Program-made: the position numbers and the translations under genes
DNA from: Candidatus Cloacimonadota bacterium
GTDB taxonomy: Bacteria; Cloacimonadota; Cloacimonadia; Cloacimonadales; JAIOQZ01
Direction: 5' to 3'
DNA length: 64,000 nucleotides
Assembly: GCA_021108395.1 (NCBI GenBank)
Contig: JAIOQZ010000011.1
Span: forward strand, 51,898 to 115,897
Notes under the pieces: generated by a model
Seen by the model: only the letters and a program-made list of their open reading frames with translations
What the model was told of the DNA's origin: nothing
Database searches by the model: none
Shown: piece by piece, positions 19,636-29,070 of the stretch
Layout: each line of letters opens with the position of its first letter
How positions within the stretch are numbered: position 1 is the stretch's first letter

Positions 19636-22467
19636 TTAGAACTTCACCTCGGTGGTAAGGAACATGTTGAAGCGCGGCGCGGGCGAGACATACATGTAGC
19701 GCCGCCCATTCATAATCGGGTTGTTGGTGCCGTAGTCAGAAGCCCAGCTCGCCGAGCTGATGTTACGCCAATCGTAGAAATTATTGAAGTCAAGCTTCAA
19801 AGACACTTCAGTACCGTGTATGTGGAAATCGTATTTCATATCCACATCGATCTGAATAAACCAGGGCAGTCTTGCCTTATGGGTCTCGATGGTGTTTGTG
19901 CCATCGTCGTGGAAAACAGGCACGTCGTATTCGTTGGTATAGTTCCCGTAGTATTCCGCCCACCATTTCAGTTTCCAGCCAATACGAAATTTGCTCTGAC
20001 TGGGATTATCCCTAAATGTAAAGCCTTGCGCTATCGTCATCATTTTCTCTGGCGAAAAGGGAACCACCTTTCCCACGATGTTTTCGGCCTGCGTACTGAA
20101 TATCTGCGTCACATTCATGCGCATCCAGCGATTTTGCGAGAGGGTTAATGAAAGCATCAAATCGCAGGTGCCATCATCGACTTTCGCAGTAAATTCCCAG
20201 CCCTGATGGCGGGCACGGCCTGCGTTCATGGTGATATTGCCGAGCTGCTCGTCGGAGACGCTCTCGATCTTGTCGGTGTAGTTGGTGATGTAATAGTTTA
20301 CGTTGGCGTCCAGAATGATGCCGGTATAGCCCAGGCCCCATTCCAACGTTTGAGTCTTTTCCGGCTTCAGCTCATAGGTTTTCTCGTCGCCGTTGTCATC
20401 GTACACCTGTCCCTGGTTGGGGCCGTCGGAGCGGTCGTACCATTCGTAGGTTCGGGGTTCCTTGTAGGCAATCGAGAAGTTGGTGAGCACATTGACATGG
20501 TCTGTGAGATTGATGTTCAACCCCATCTTGGGCGAGAAGAACTTGAACGTCTTGCTGTAATCGTTGTCGTCGAACATCAGGTTGCCGTCGTCGTCTTTCC
20601 TGTTCCTGGTGGCATAGAAGGTCTCGCCGGTGAACTCGCCGGTGCGGAAATCGAATATGTCGATGGGGTTCTCGTCGATCTCACTCGTGTAGTTGGCCCA
20701 CTGGCCATCGAGCACGACGTTGATAACCCCTGGCACAGGCGCTATCTGGGCGCGGATGAAGCCCGACATGTTGTGAACGATCGAGGAATAGTCATAGCGG
20801 CGCTGCACTTCGCTGAAAACGCGCACGGTGTCGGTTCCGGTGGACTCGGTATTCCAGCAGCGGAAGTCCATCGACTGGGCGTAGTGATCGGCCATCCAGC
20901 GGCGCATTTCGCCACCCACGGTGATGGTGAGCTGGTCGGAGACCTCGTGCTGGAAGTAGGTGTTAAGGCCCAGTTGAACGTGGTCGTTCTGGCTGTCGTT
21001 CAGCCATGTATGGTTGTATGTATCGTTCACCAGGTTGCTGGCAGTGTGCACGTTGCTCGTGTCGGTGTAGGCGCCGGTGTCTGGGTCCCACCCCACATAT
21101 GTGCCCGTGTCCGGGTCGAACCCTGGCAGGATAACACCGGCGGTTTCCCATGCCCACAGCGCATGACGGGCGAAGTAGCGATTGTCGGTTCTGTATTTCA
21201 CTTCCTGCGTGCCCATCTCGCCCGTTGGCGTTCTGCCGGCGCGCATATCGCCGTCGAATGTATCGTTGCGAAGATACTTGCCGCCGCCATTGCCCACGGT
21301 GAAGAATACATTGGTCATCATGTTGCTGTTCTCGCTGATTGTCCATTCGTCGCGGACAGAGAACTGCGGCTTGAAGTAGTAGTTCTCCTGATAGGGGCTG
21401 TTGTTGCGGTTATACTCGCGTCCCAGATGAGAAAACAGCATGGGGTCAGAGACTTTGCGAGTCTGGTTGTGCTTCTGTGGCGCACCGATGAGACTATAGT
21501 TGAGGCTGTGCCTGCCCAACAGCGTGGCTGCCTCGAAACCGAATGACCAGCCGTCGTAGGTGGTGCCGTCAACGTAGCTGTCGCCGCCCTTGCGCTCGGC
21601 CATGAGGGTATAGTTGAATTTGCTGTTGAAAAGCATGCCGCTGCGAAACCGGAGGATAACGTTGTAGTTGACCGGATTATATTCCTCGAAACCGCCCTTG
21701 CCGTCGGCGACCTTGCTGTCGGTGGCGTATGTTCCGAACGAGCTGCGGACTTCGATCTCGCGCTGGATGCTCGAACCCATCGTCTCGATGTTCACCGAGC
21801 CGCCGAAAGCGCCCGAACCATACATCGACGAGCCGGCGCCACGCTGTACCTGCACCGATTTCACGTTCGACGAGAGGCCAGTCCAGTTAGACCAGTAAAC
21901 CCGCTGGCTTTCGGGGTCGTTCACGGGGATGCCGTTGATGAGAATCTGAATCTTGTCGGCGGCGAAGCCACGCATGGTGATTTCTGACTCGCCCAGTCCG
22001 AGACTGCTGGCAAAGAGGCCGGGCACGTCGTCCATGAGCTGCGGAATATCCTGGGTGGTATAGCGGGAAGTCAGGTCTTCTTCGCTCAGGGTCGAGAACG
22101 CGATGGGGGTTTCTCGTTTCACGGCGCGGGTGGCGCTCACCTTGAGGCCCTCGATGGCCAGAGGCTTCACCTCGAGCCGCAGATTTTCGATGGTCGTCTC
22201 GCCGGGGCGCACCGTTACTGCACGCCGAACTTCTTCATAGCCGATGTATTGAACGACCAGCGAGTAGTCGCCCTGGGGCACATTCTTGATGATGTACCCG
22301 CCGTTGCGGTTGGTCATGGCGCCAATGCCGGAGCCTTCGAGGATGACGGTGATGTTCGACATGCCTTCACCGGTGGCGTCGGAGACGACCTTGCCGGCGA
22401 TGTTGCCGGTGGCGGCGGAAAGGATGGTGATGAAAAGGCAGAGAATCGCGGTCACAATCAATCGCAT
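19636..22467 (-). CDS. TonB-dependent outer-membrane receptor
   Basis: A 943-residue receptor: signal peptide (1-18), carboxypeptidase-regulatory-like domain (about 20-100; GNIAGKVVSDATGEGMSNI), plug (about 120-235; PQLMDDVPGLFASSLGLGESEITMRGF, QRGAGSSMYGSGAFGGSVNI) and a barrel ending FLTTEVKF with terminal Phe. It imports an iron complex, vitamin or glycan by TonB energy; no ligand is indicated, although the neighbouring mutase needs cobalamin. Start M at 22467 has GGGAGG seven bases upstream; the ATG at 22473 is too close to that site. Two-gene operon with DUF2141. Confidence 0.94.
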   Translation of the reverse strand: MRLIVTAILCLFITILSAATGNIAGKVVSDATGEGMSNITVILEGSGIGAMTNRNGGYIIKNVPQGDYSLVVQYIGYEEVRRAVTVRPGETTIENLRLEVKPLAIEGLKVSATRAVKRETPIAFSTLSEEDLTSRYTTQDIPQLMDDVPGLFASSLGLGESEITMRGFAADKIQILINGIPVNDPESQRVYWSNWTGLSSNVKSVQVQRGAGSSMYGSGAFGGSVNIETMGSSIQREIEVRSSFGTYATDSKVADGKGGFEEYNPVNYNVILRFRSGMLFNSKFNYTLMAERKGGDSYVDGTTYDGWSFGFEAATLLGRHSLNYSLIGAPQKHNQTRKVSDPMLFSHLGREYNRNNSPYQENYYFKPQFSVRDEWTISENSNMMTNVFFTVGNGGGKYLRNDTFDGDMRAGRTPTGEMGTQEVKYRTDNRYFARHALWAWETAGVILPGFDPDTGTYVGWDPDTGAYTDTSNVHTASNLVNDTYNHTWLNDSQNDHVQLGLNTYFQHEVSDQLTITVGGEMRRWMADHYAQSMDFRCWNTESTGTDTVRVFSEVQRRYDYSSIVHNMSGFIRAQIAPVPGVINVVLDGQWANYTSEIDENPIDIFDFRTGEFTGETFYATRNRKDDDGNLMFDDNDYSKTFKFFSPKMGLNINLTDHVNVLTNFSIAYKEPRTYEWYDRSDGPNQGQVYDDNGDEKTYELKPEKTQTLEWGLGYTGIILDANVNYYITNYTDKIESVSDEQLGNITMNAGRARHQGWEFTAKVDDGTCDLMLSLTLSQNRWMRMNVTQIFSTQAENIVGKVVPFSPEKMMTIAQGFTFRDNPSQSKFRIGWKLKWWAEYYGNYTNEYDVPVFHDDGTNTIETHKARLPWFIQIDVDMKYDFHIHGTEVSLKLDFNNFYDWRNISSASWASDYGTNNPIMNGRRYMYVSPAPRFNMFLTTEVKF

Positions 22468-22582
22468 AATCATTCCTCCCAAAGCTCGATTTGCGTCGAT
22501 AATGGCAGGGACGAATCGTTGGTCAAGTAAGAAAGAAGGCTGCGGATACTTTTATTGCTGGCGGCTGGGTATCAGTATCTTC

Positions 22583-23857
22583 TCACTTCGCTGCCGTTTC
22601 AGCGGCTGTGGTATAGCAATTAATGAACTGCTCTGCCACGGCCTCCCAGCTATAGCGCTTGCGCACCGTCTCTGCCGCCGCGCTCCCCAGCCTGTCGGCT
22701 TCCGGTTTGTCGCGCAGCAGGCGCAGCATGGCCGCGGCAAAGGCATCGGCGTCGGTGGCGTCAACCAGCAGGCCGTTATCGCCATCAGCTATCATTTCGC
22801 GGATACCGCCGCTGCTGGATGCAATCACCGGGGTGCCGCAGGCCATTGCCTCGATGGCCGACATGCCGAACGGCTCGAAGCGTGATGGCAACGCAAACAG
22901 ACGCGCCTGGCGATAGTATGGCGCCAGCATACTCTCCGGCACATAGCCGATTTGGCGGACGTGTTCGCCCAGCGTCTTTTCGGCAATGATGGCGCGAATC
23001 TGCTCGCTCACTTCCTTTTCGTTTCCACATGGATTGCCCGTGCCGCCACCAATGATGAGCCGCGCTTCCGGCAGCTCCTGGCGCACCTTGTCAAAAGCTT
23101 CGAGCAACAGGTCATGGCCTTTATAGACATCAAAGCGCGTGAGTGAGAACACATAGAGCGGCGGCAGACGTTTGGGAAGCTCGTGCTCATCCTCGCGCAA
23201 CGGACGGAACCGCCGCACGTCCGCTCCGCACGAGATGAGATGGATGTTGCCGTTCTGGTAATCGTAAAGCTCGTCGATTTTCTCGGCCTGGAGGTCGCTG
23301 GTGAGGGTTACGGCGTGGCACTGCCGCAACAGTCGCGTCTCCTCTTCTATCCGGTGCGAGAAGTGATAGTCGTTCTCCAGCTCGACGGGATCACCCTTCA
23401 TGCTGGCGCGCTTCCAGGCGCCCAGGGAATGCGCGGTATATACCACCGGCTTGCGAAATATCTCGCCCAGAACCAGCGCCACCATGCCGCCATCAACGTA
23501 GTGGCCGTGAAAGAGATCGTATTCCAGCCCGTGCTGCACCATAAACTGGCGCATGTTCTCGGAAAGCTCCGGCAGCAGGTCGTATATGCGTTCTTTGGGA
23601 ATGAACTCCCAGTCGCCGGCCCGAATACGGATGACGCGAACGTCTGGAATGCCCGGAACATGCTCGACCTGCTTCTTGAAGCGGTCGAACCAGCGGGTAT
23701 AGATGTCCACGGCGATGCCTTGCCGCGCCAGCGCCCTGGCCAACTGTAACACATACACCACCTGCCCGCCCGTGTCAACCTTACCCAGTTGCGGGGTCGG
23801 GTCCATATAGCCATGAACGCTTGTCATGGCAATGCGCTGAAAGCTATGAGATGCCAT
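22583..23857 (-). CDS. GT4 glycosyltransferase, sucrose-phosphate-synthase-like
   Basis: A 424-residue GT-B enzyme of family GT4. The N-terminal KVDTGGQVVYVLQLARALA and the middle FHGHYVDGGMVALVLGEI are typical of sucrose (phosphate) synthases and related retaining enzymes. The C-terminal half has FSLTRFDVYKGHDLLLEAF and the E-x7-E nucleotide-sugar motif in RFEPFGMSAIEAMACGTP. The substrate is likely a nucleotide-hexose for a compatible solute or glycolipid; it cannot be fixed from sequence. No phosphatase gene lies beside it. AAGGAG lies five bases before the start. Confidence 0.86.
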   Translation of the reverse strand: MASHSFQRIAMTSVHGYMDPTPQLGKVDTGGQVVYVLQLARALARQGIAVDIYTRWFDRFKKQVEHVPGIPDVRVIRIRAGDWEFIPKERIYDLLPELSENMRQFMVQHGLEYDLFHGHYVDGGMVALVLGEIFRKPVVYTAHSLGAWKRASMKGDPVELENDYHFSHRIEEETRLLRQCHAVTLTSDLQAEKIDELYDYQNGNIHLISCGADVRRFRPLREDEHELPKRLPPLYVFSLTRFDVYKGHDLLLEAFDKVRQELPEARLIIGGGTGNPCGNEKEVSEQIRAIIAEKTLGEHVRQIGYVPESMLAPYYRQARLFALPSRFEPFGMSAIEAMACGTPVIASSSGGIREMIADGDNGLLVDATDADAFAAAMLRLLRDKPEADRLGSAAAETVRKRYSWEAVAEQFINCYTTAAETAAK

Positions 23858-23971
23858 CAGAGCTCCTTATTCAGTATCGTTCAACATGAAAAGTAAAATA
23901 AAAATCTGTTCCGGTGCGTCAATTAAAAACGGCGCTTTGGAGAATTATTTCGCCGGCAGCCAACTTCTCGA

Positions 23972-23999
23972 TTGACGAAATCGCTCGCACGACTAAACT
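23972..23999 (+). promoter_or_regulatory. Promoter candidate for the GerW-like gene
   Basis: TTGACG (23972-23977), 16 bases, TAAACT (23994-23999), 30 bases before the ATG. Same 16-base spacer as other housekeeping-type promoters here. Confidence 0.45.
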
Positions 24000-24029
24000 A
24001 AAGACAAAGCGATATTCAGGGAGGAAACC

Positions 24030-24410
24030 ATGAATTTTGGCGAAACACTGAAAGCCTACGTCGGCAAGCTGACCGATAGCTTGAGGGTTGGCGCTGTCTT
24101 TGGCGAACCCATCGAAAAGTATGGCAAGACCATCATACCGGTCGTTTCCTACGGTTTCGGATTCGGACTGGGTGGCGCTTTCGCCGGTGGGGACAACGAG
24201 ACTGAGGAACCGCCACAGTCAGGCGGGGCTGGTGGCGGCGGCGGGGCAGAACCGCTGGGCGTGTTCGAGATTACCGAGACCACCACTCGCTTCATCCCCG
24301 TCATTCGACTGCGCCAGGTACTGGTGGCGGCCACCATCATCTTTGTGCACCTCAACTTCTATCGCATTGTGAAAACGCTGAAAAAGCCGAGAAAGAAACC
24401 CAGAAAATAG
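24030..24410 (+). CDS. GerW (YtfJ)-family protein with C-terminal membrane segment
   Basis: A 126-residue protein. The core VGAVFGEPIEKYGKTIIPVVSYGFGFGLG, a Gly-rich turn, then GVFEITETTTRFIPV is the pattern of the GerW/YtfJ family, first known from spore germination in Bacillus but widespread in non-spore-formers. A hydrophobic stretch (about 95-112) and a basic tail KKPRKKPRK follow, suggesting membrane attachment. Function outside spores is unknown. The stop is three bases from the convergent nagZ-like stop. Confidence 0.85.
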   Translation: MNFGETLKAYVGKLTDSLRVGAVFGEPIEKYGKTIIPVVSYGFGFGLGGAFAGGDNETEEPPQSGGAGGGGGAEPLGVFEITETTTRFIPVIRLRQVLVAATIIFVHLNFYRIVKTLKKPRKKPRK

Positions 24411-24413
24411 CCG

Positions 24414-25403
24414 TTACACTCCGAACATCCGCTCCAGGCGTTGTATTGCCTGTCGCAGGCGTTCGGGCGGCAGTTCGCCCTGGTTTATGGCGCTTTGCAC
24501 GAGGCTGTTCCATCGACGCGCCAGGGTAATGTCGAATTCGAGCCAGTTACCGGCGAGGAGCACGTCTGCACCGGCATGCAACGCCTGCAGCATAAGCGAC
24601 TCGGCACTGCCGAAAGCGCTCAACGCGCCCATCTGCATGTCGTCAGACACCACCACGCCATCCCAGCCCAGCTTTTCGTGCAGGTATCGCAGATGCGCGG
24701 CGGACAGCGTCGCCGGGCAGTGGGCGTCACACTCGCGGTGCAGCAGATGGCCAGGCATTACGGCGTCCACAAGTCCCTGTTGCAGCAGGTTGGAATAGGG
24801 CAGCAGTTCGGTTTGCCGCCATGTGTCGGTAATGTCCGCCAGCCCTTCATGCGTATCAACCCCGGCGCTGCCGTGTCCGGGGTAGTGCTTGAGACAGGTC
24901 TTTACGCCCGCTTTGCGATGCGCTCGCAGAAATGCGCCGGCAAACTCGCTCACAGTGTCCGCGTTCACGCCAAAGCTCCGTCCGCCCGCCCCGATTGCCG
25001 GTGACAGCGGGTCTATGTCGAGATCGACGACAGGGGCGAGATTCCAGTCCACCCCGCAGGCTTTCAGCTCGTGCGCCATGTCTTCATACAGCGCCTCAGC
25101 TTCATCAGACGACATACCGGCGGCGACATCCCGCGCACTGGGCATATCGTGCCAGGGCAATCGCTGCACGCTGCCACCTTCCTGATCAATGCAGATGCGC
25201 AGGCGGTGAGGCGATGGCAGCTCGTGAAGGGAGTGGCAGAGTGACTGAAGTTGTTCGCGACTACTGCAATTGCGCTGCAACAGCAATACACCGCCAATGA
25301 GGCCTGCCGCCGCGAGCGGGGCGAGAGCGGGTTCGTCTGCGATGGTCAGTCCGCGGAACCCGATAAACAGCAGGCGGCCGGCGGCGTGGGCCGGTTGCAT
25401 CAC
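24414..25403 (-). CDS. nagZ: Glycoside hydrolase family 3, NagZ-like beta-N-acetylhexosaminidase
   Basis: A 329-residue single-domain GH3 enzyme, the size of NagZ. KHYPGHGSAGVDTHEGLADI carries the His-containing loop and Asp/His acid-base motif of NagZ, and VVSDDMQMGAL carries the nucleophile Asp. It would remove GlcNAc from muropeptides in cell-wall recycling. No signal peptide is seen, consistent with a cytoplasmic enzyme. The start overlaps the HisRS-like gene stop by four bases (ATGA). Last gene of the 31.6-24.4 kb chain. Confidence 0.9.
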   Translation of the reverse strand: MMQPAHAAGRLLFIGFRGLTIADEPALAPLAAAGLIGGVLLLQRNCSSREQLQSLCHSLHELPSPHRLRICIDQEGGSVQRLPWHDMPSARDVAAGMSSDEAEALYEDMAHELKACGVDWNLAPVVDLDIDPLSPAIGAGGRSFGVNADTVSEFAGAFLRAHRKAGVKTCLKHYPGHGSAGVDTHEGLADITDTWRQTELLPYSNLLQQGLVDAVMPGHLLHRECDAHCPATLSAAHLRYLHEKLGWDGVVVSDDMQMGALSAFGSAESLMLQALHAGADVLLAGNWLEFDITLARRWNSLVQSAINQGELPPERLRQAIQRLERMFGV

Positions 25404-26677
25404 ACCAGTTCGATGGCCCTTTGCAGGCGGAAAACGTTGTCCAATATGTCGCTGAGATCAACCATCTCCTCGTACTCTTTGACGAGATTTATCATGCGAA
25501 TCTTGCCGCGGCGAATGTTACGCTCGTCCAGCAGCAGAGCCAGCGAGCAATTCAATCGGTGCGCTTCGTCGCGGGCGCTCTCCACCTCGCGGCACGACGA
25601 CACGAGTATGGTGTGGAACTGGTAGTCGTGCAGCTCCTGCTCAATCTGCAACAGAGTGAGGTCGAGCCCGGGCGACAGCGAGCAGATAAAGACGGTGAAT
25701 GGCCGTTCAGGCTCGTGAAAAAGCTCCTCGCGGTCGAGCAGCCGGATAAGCTTGAGCATGTCGAAGGTGAAGCCCACGGCCGGGATGTCGTCGTCGAGAA
25801 TGGCCTTCGAGAGATAGTCGTAGCGGCCGCCGCCGCCCAGCGACGCCGTCTCGCCTTCGCCGTCTTCAACGACGATGTTGAAAACAGTGCGATAGTAGTA
25901 TCCAAACGGCCTTGCGAGATATGGGTCGAGCCGGAAGTCTATCGCCAGGTTCGAGAGCAGGCGCGTGAGGCTGTCGAGGTGCCGTCGGCAATCATCGCAG
26001 AGGTAGTCGGTGATGCGGGGGGCGTTTTCCAGAAGCTGCTGGCAGGTTTCACGCTCGCACCGCTGGTAAAACTGTAGGGGGTTATACAGCGTGGCAACGC
26101 GGCAGTTGCGGCAGTTCTCCTGTGGGTTGTCTTGCAGATACACCTGTAGGGCGCTGATGTAGTCGGGACGGCACTCGTGGCAGCCGTAGCTGGTCAGGTC
26201 GATGCGGGGCGAGCGCAGGCTCAGGCGCTTGCAGATGCGCATGGCCACCTTCATCACTTCTACATCGGCGATAAGGCTTTCATTGCCCAGAATCTCGAAG
26301 CCGAACTGGTGAATCTGGTAGTGTTCCGACTGGCTGGTACGACGGAACACCGGCCCGTTATACCAGAACTTCTGCACAGCATTGCGGGCACGCCGCACAA
26401 CCTCGCTCTTGAGGATGGTGATGGTGCTCTCTGGCCTCAGCGAAAGTTCTTCGGGACCACACAGGTGCAGAAACAGGTCATCGAACGAAATATCGTCGTC
26501 GAAGCGAGCCGCCTTTCTGTAGGGTTCCTCGATTGTGGCGCGTTCCTGTAGGATCGATGTGCGGATTTCGCGGAAGTTGAACAGGCCAGCTACGACTTCG
26601 AGCTCCCGCTCGACGAATTTCCACTTCCATATCTCGTCCGGGAAAATGTTCAAAACGGCTTTCGTTGGCTGTGTCAT
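25400..26677 (-). CDS. Histidyl-tRNA-synthetase-like class II protein
   Basis: A 425-residue member of the HisS/HisZ family. Motif 2 is present in altered form (GPVFRRTSQSEHYQIHQFGFE, Arg112), as is the cysteine-rich insertion (CxxC at 166/169, 189/192, 207/212, 227/230) and GGGGRYDYL near 281-289. The histidine-specific RGLDYYT stretch reads ARPFGYYYRT (Arg256 kept, Leu-Asp replaced by Phe-Gly). It could be the organism's divergent HisRS, a HisZ-like regulator or a paralogue with another job. Placement in an envelope-gene chain is unusual. Start at 26677 overlaps the VanZ stop by four bases. Confidence 0.72.
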   Translation of the reverse strand: MTQPTKAVLNIFPDEIWKWKFVERELEVVAGLFNFREIRTSILQERATIEEPYRKAARFDDDISFDDLFLHLCGPEELSLRPESTITILKSEVVRRARNAVQKFWYNGPVFRRTSQSEHYQIHQFGFEILGNESLIADVEVMKVAMRICKRLSLRSPRIDLTSYGCHECRPDYISALQVYLQDNPQENCRNCRVATLYNPLQFYQRCERETCQQLLENAPRITDYLCDDCRRHLDSLTRLLSNLAIDFRLDPYLARPFGYYYRTVFNIVVEDGEGETASLGGGGRYDYLSKAILDDDIPAVGFTFDMLKLIRLLDREELFHEPERPFTVFICSLSPGLDLTLLQIEQELHDYQFHTILVSSCREVESARDEAHRLNCSLALLLDERNIRRGKIRMINLVKEYEEMVDLSDILDNVFRLQRAIELV

Positions 26678-27051
26678 AATGCTTTTGGTTTCCTGGCGTG
26701 TCGCCTGATGGTGAAATGGGCTATGATAATTATTGTAATGCCGGTCATATCGGCGAGGATGTCCAGCCACGAGCAGTTGCGGCCCGGGATGAACAGTTGA
26801 TGCACTTCGTCAAGCAGCGGAACAATCGGCATCAGTATGAGCAATTCGCGCCCCGACCTGTGTGCGGCGCCATCCAGTCGCCTCATGCGCAAAAACAACG
26901 CGGCGAAAACGGCGTAAAGAACGAGATGCGCCAGCTTGTCCAGCGAAAGGGATTCCGGGCCTGACCACGGGGTGGTTGGCATTGAGGTAAGCACAAGAAT
27001 GAACCCGCACCACGACCAGAATGCCACTCGGCTGAAGCCTCGCGTCGTCAT
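26674..27051 (-). CDS. VanZ-family small membrane protein
   Basis: A 125-residue protein with about four membrane segments. SLDKLAHLVLYAVFAALFLR and DEVHQLFIPGRNCSWLDILADMTG are the two conserved VanZ motifs. VanZ proteins affect glycopeptide susceptibility in some Gram-positives; in Gram-negatives their role is unknown. The start at 27051 overlaps the DUF3108 stop by four bases; the longer frame from 27075 is not needed. Confidence 0.9.
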   Translation of the reverse strand: MTTRGFSRVAFWSWCGFILVLTSMPTTPWSGPESLSLDKLAHLVLYAVFAALFLRMRRLDGAAHRSGRELLILMPIVPLLDEVHQLFIPGRNCSWLDILADMTGITIIIIAHFTIRRHARKPKAL

Positions 27052-27770
27052 GGCTGGATACCTTCGAGCACCCACTGCACCGGAAACGGCCTCATGCGAA
27101 AGCTGGCGCGCACGGGCAAGCAGCGGTCATCATCGCTGAACCAGAAATGCAGCGGGTCGCCGCGAGTGACGAGATTGCTGGTGAGAGTATCGCTACGCTC
27201 ATTGTTGCCGCCGTCCACCTGCTCGAAGGTGAACTCGACCTTGCGGGCCGCTATTCTGCCAATGCCGGTGCGCACGTTTTCGCGGCTCAACACGCGATAG
27301 CGCGCCCGCCAGATAGTGCCGGCGGCATCCAGCAGCAGTTCGCCCTCGTCTGCCGGCGCATTGCGAATATAGTACAGCGCGGTGAAGAAATCGCGCACGT
27401 TCGTGTCGATGTGATACTGGCGGTTGCGTGCCGGGTTCAGGTGGCTGACACGTCTCGCCGTGCCTGTGTCACGATAATAGGTGGTAACCCGGTCTTCTTC
27501 GTAGTTCTTTTGATGAACACGCTTGCTGTAGGTGTCCGGCAGATACTCGCCGGAATAAGCCGATTCGTATGTGTTGTCGAGCTGAACCATATGCCTGGCG
27601 ATTCCTGTGCTGCGCGCCATGACCATGAGACGCCCGCCGCCGTCGTGCCGGACATCGTCGATGGTGACGTCTGCCACCTTGATACCGATGTAGCGGATTG
27701 AGAAGTTCAGGCGCTCGGCCGACAGCGCCACACAGGCGACAAGCGCCAGCAGAAACAGGCTAATCCTCAT
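27048..27770 (-). CDS. DUF3108 exported protein
   Basis: A 240-residue protein with a signal peptide (about 1-17). The pattern LNFSIRYIGIKVADVTI...NTYESAYSGEYLPDTYSKRVHQKNYEEDRVTTY and DVRDFFTALYYIRN-type segment (TNVRDFFTALYYIRN) is that of DUF3108, a beta-rich periplasmic or outer-membrane-associated domain of unknown role. It overlaps the CorC-like gene by 11 bases and VanZ by four, so translation is coupled along the chain. Confidence 0.85.
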   Translation of the reverse strand: MRISLFLLALVACVALSAERLNFSIRYIGIKVADVTIDDVRHDGGGRLMVMARSTGIARHMVQLDNTYESAYSGEYLPDTYSKRVHQKNYEEDRVTTYYRDTGTARRVSHLNPARNRQYHIDTNVRDFFTALYYIRNAPADEGELLLDAAGTIWRARYRVLSRENVRTGIGRIAARKVEFTFEQVDGGNNERSDTLTSNLVTRGDPLHFWFSDDDRCLPVRASFRMRPFPVQWVLEGIQP

Positions 27771-29070
27771 CGTCATCTTCTGTCGCCAGCAGGGTCAGTT
27801 TGACGAAATTGATGCGGTTCTTCTCGATATCGGCCACTGTGAAGACAGCGCGGTCTTCCCAGGTGAAGCGTTCGTCAAGCTCCGGCATGCGATTGAAGTG
27901 ATCAAGCAGGAATTCGGCGATATTGTCGTAGGTGTCATCGTCGAGATTCAGGTCGAACTGCTGGTTGAGCTCGGCGATGCCGAACATGCCGCTGAGCGTG
28001 TATTCGGTTGGCGATATGCGCTCGATGCGCAGCGCTTCGTTATCGTGCTCGTCCAGAATCTCGCCGAACACTTCTTCGAGGACATCCTCGAGCGCGACCA
28101 GCCCGGAGGTGCCGCCATACTCGTCAACGACGATGGCGACGTGAATCTTGCTGGCCTTGAAGAAATTGAGCAGCTTCTGGATACTCATGTTCTCGGTCAC
28201 GAACACAGGCCTGCGCAGATGACGGTCTATGCGGAGCGTCTCGGCGCTGAGAATGAGATCCTTGGCATAGACGAAGCCGATGATGTTGTCGATGGTCTTG
28301 CTGAACACCGGAATGCGCGAATGCCCTGAGTCAACGATAACGCGCTGGAGTTCGTCCATGCCATCCTGGATGTCCACCGCCACCATATCCACACGGGGAA
28401 TCATTATCTCGCTGGCCTGGGTTTTGGGCAGGCGAAAGATGTTGGCGATTATCGTCTTTTCATGCTCTTCGAGTGGATGATTGGCCGTTTTCGACTCGAT
28501 GAGATGGCGAAAGTCTTCGCTGGTAATGCTCGCGTCAACCTCTGCGGACAGCTTCTCGCTGCGAGAGAACACCAGGCTGATGAGTTCGAGCAGCTTGATG
28601 AGCGGCCAAAGCAGGTATTTGAGGATTTCGAGGAAGAAACCGGAGAAGCCGGCTATGCCCTCCGCATGCGCGAAAGCAACCAGCTTGGGCGTGATTTCGC
28701 CCATGATGAGCAAGAGCACAGTCATCAGAATTATCTGGGGAACAAGCAGCAGTTCCTGTAGGTTGACATCCTGCGGGAACAGTTTCAAGCCGATATCGAG
28801 AGTGATGAGCGCGCCCAGTGAGGCGGCGGCGATGTTGACGACGGTGTTGCCCAACAGGATGGTGATGAGCAGCATCCGCGGTTGCCTTAGCAGACGCAGA
28901 ATGCGGCGGCTCGAAGCCTTCCTGCGCTTCTCGATCTTTTTCAGTTGTATCTTGGAAAGCGAGAAGAAAGCCGTCTCGGATCCCGAAAAGAAAGCCGAGA
29001 GACACAGGCAAATCAGCATACCGGCGAGTTTGAAGCTCGTCGGCGCGACTACGTTCACTTGCGCTATCAT
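27760..29070 (-). CDS. CNNM/CBS-domain membrane protein (HlyC/CorC family)
   Basis: A 436-residue protein with an N-terminal DUF21/CNNM membrane domain (about 15-180; CLSAFFSGSETAFFSLSK, LLIMGEITPKLVA), a CBS pair (about 205-335; MIPRVDMVAVDIQD, VVDEYGGTSGLVALEDVLEEVFGEI) and a C-terminal CorC transporter-associated domain. The family handles Mg2+/Co2+ export or homeostasis. It overlaps ybeY by four bases; ybeY-corC adjacency is common in many bacteria. Confidence 0.93.
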   Translation of the reverse strand: MIAQVNVVAPTSFKLAGMLICLCLSAFFSGSETAFFSLSKIQLKKIEKRRKASSRRILRLLRQPRMLLITILLGNTVVNIAAASLGALITLDIGLKLFPQDVNLQELLLVPQIILMTVLLLIMGEITPKLVAFAHAEGIAGFSGFFLEILKYLLWPLIKLLELISLVFSRSEKLSAEVDASITSEDFRHLIESKTANHPLEEHEKTIIANIFRLPKTQASEIMIPRVDMVAVDIQDGMDELQRVIVDSGHSRIPVFSKTIDNIIGFVYAKDLILSAETLRIDRHLRRPVFVTENMSIQKLLNFFKASKIHVAIVVDEYGGTSGLVALEDVLEEVFGEILDEHDNEALRIERISPTEYTLSGMFGIAELNQQFDLNLDDDTYDNIAEFLLDHFNRMPELDERFTWEDRAVFTVADIEKNRINFVKLTLLATEDDDED

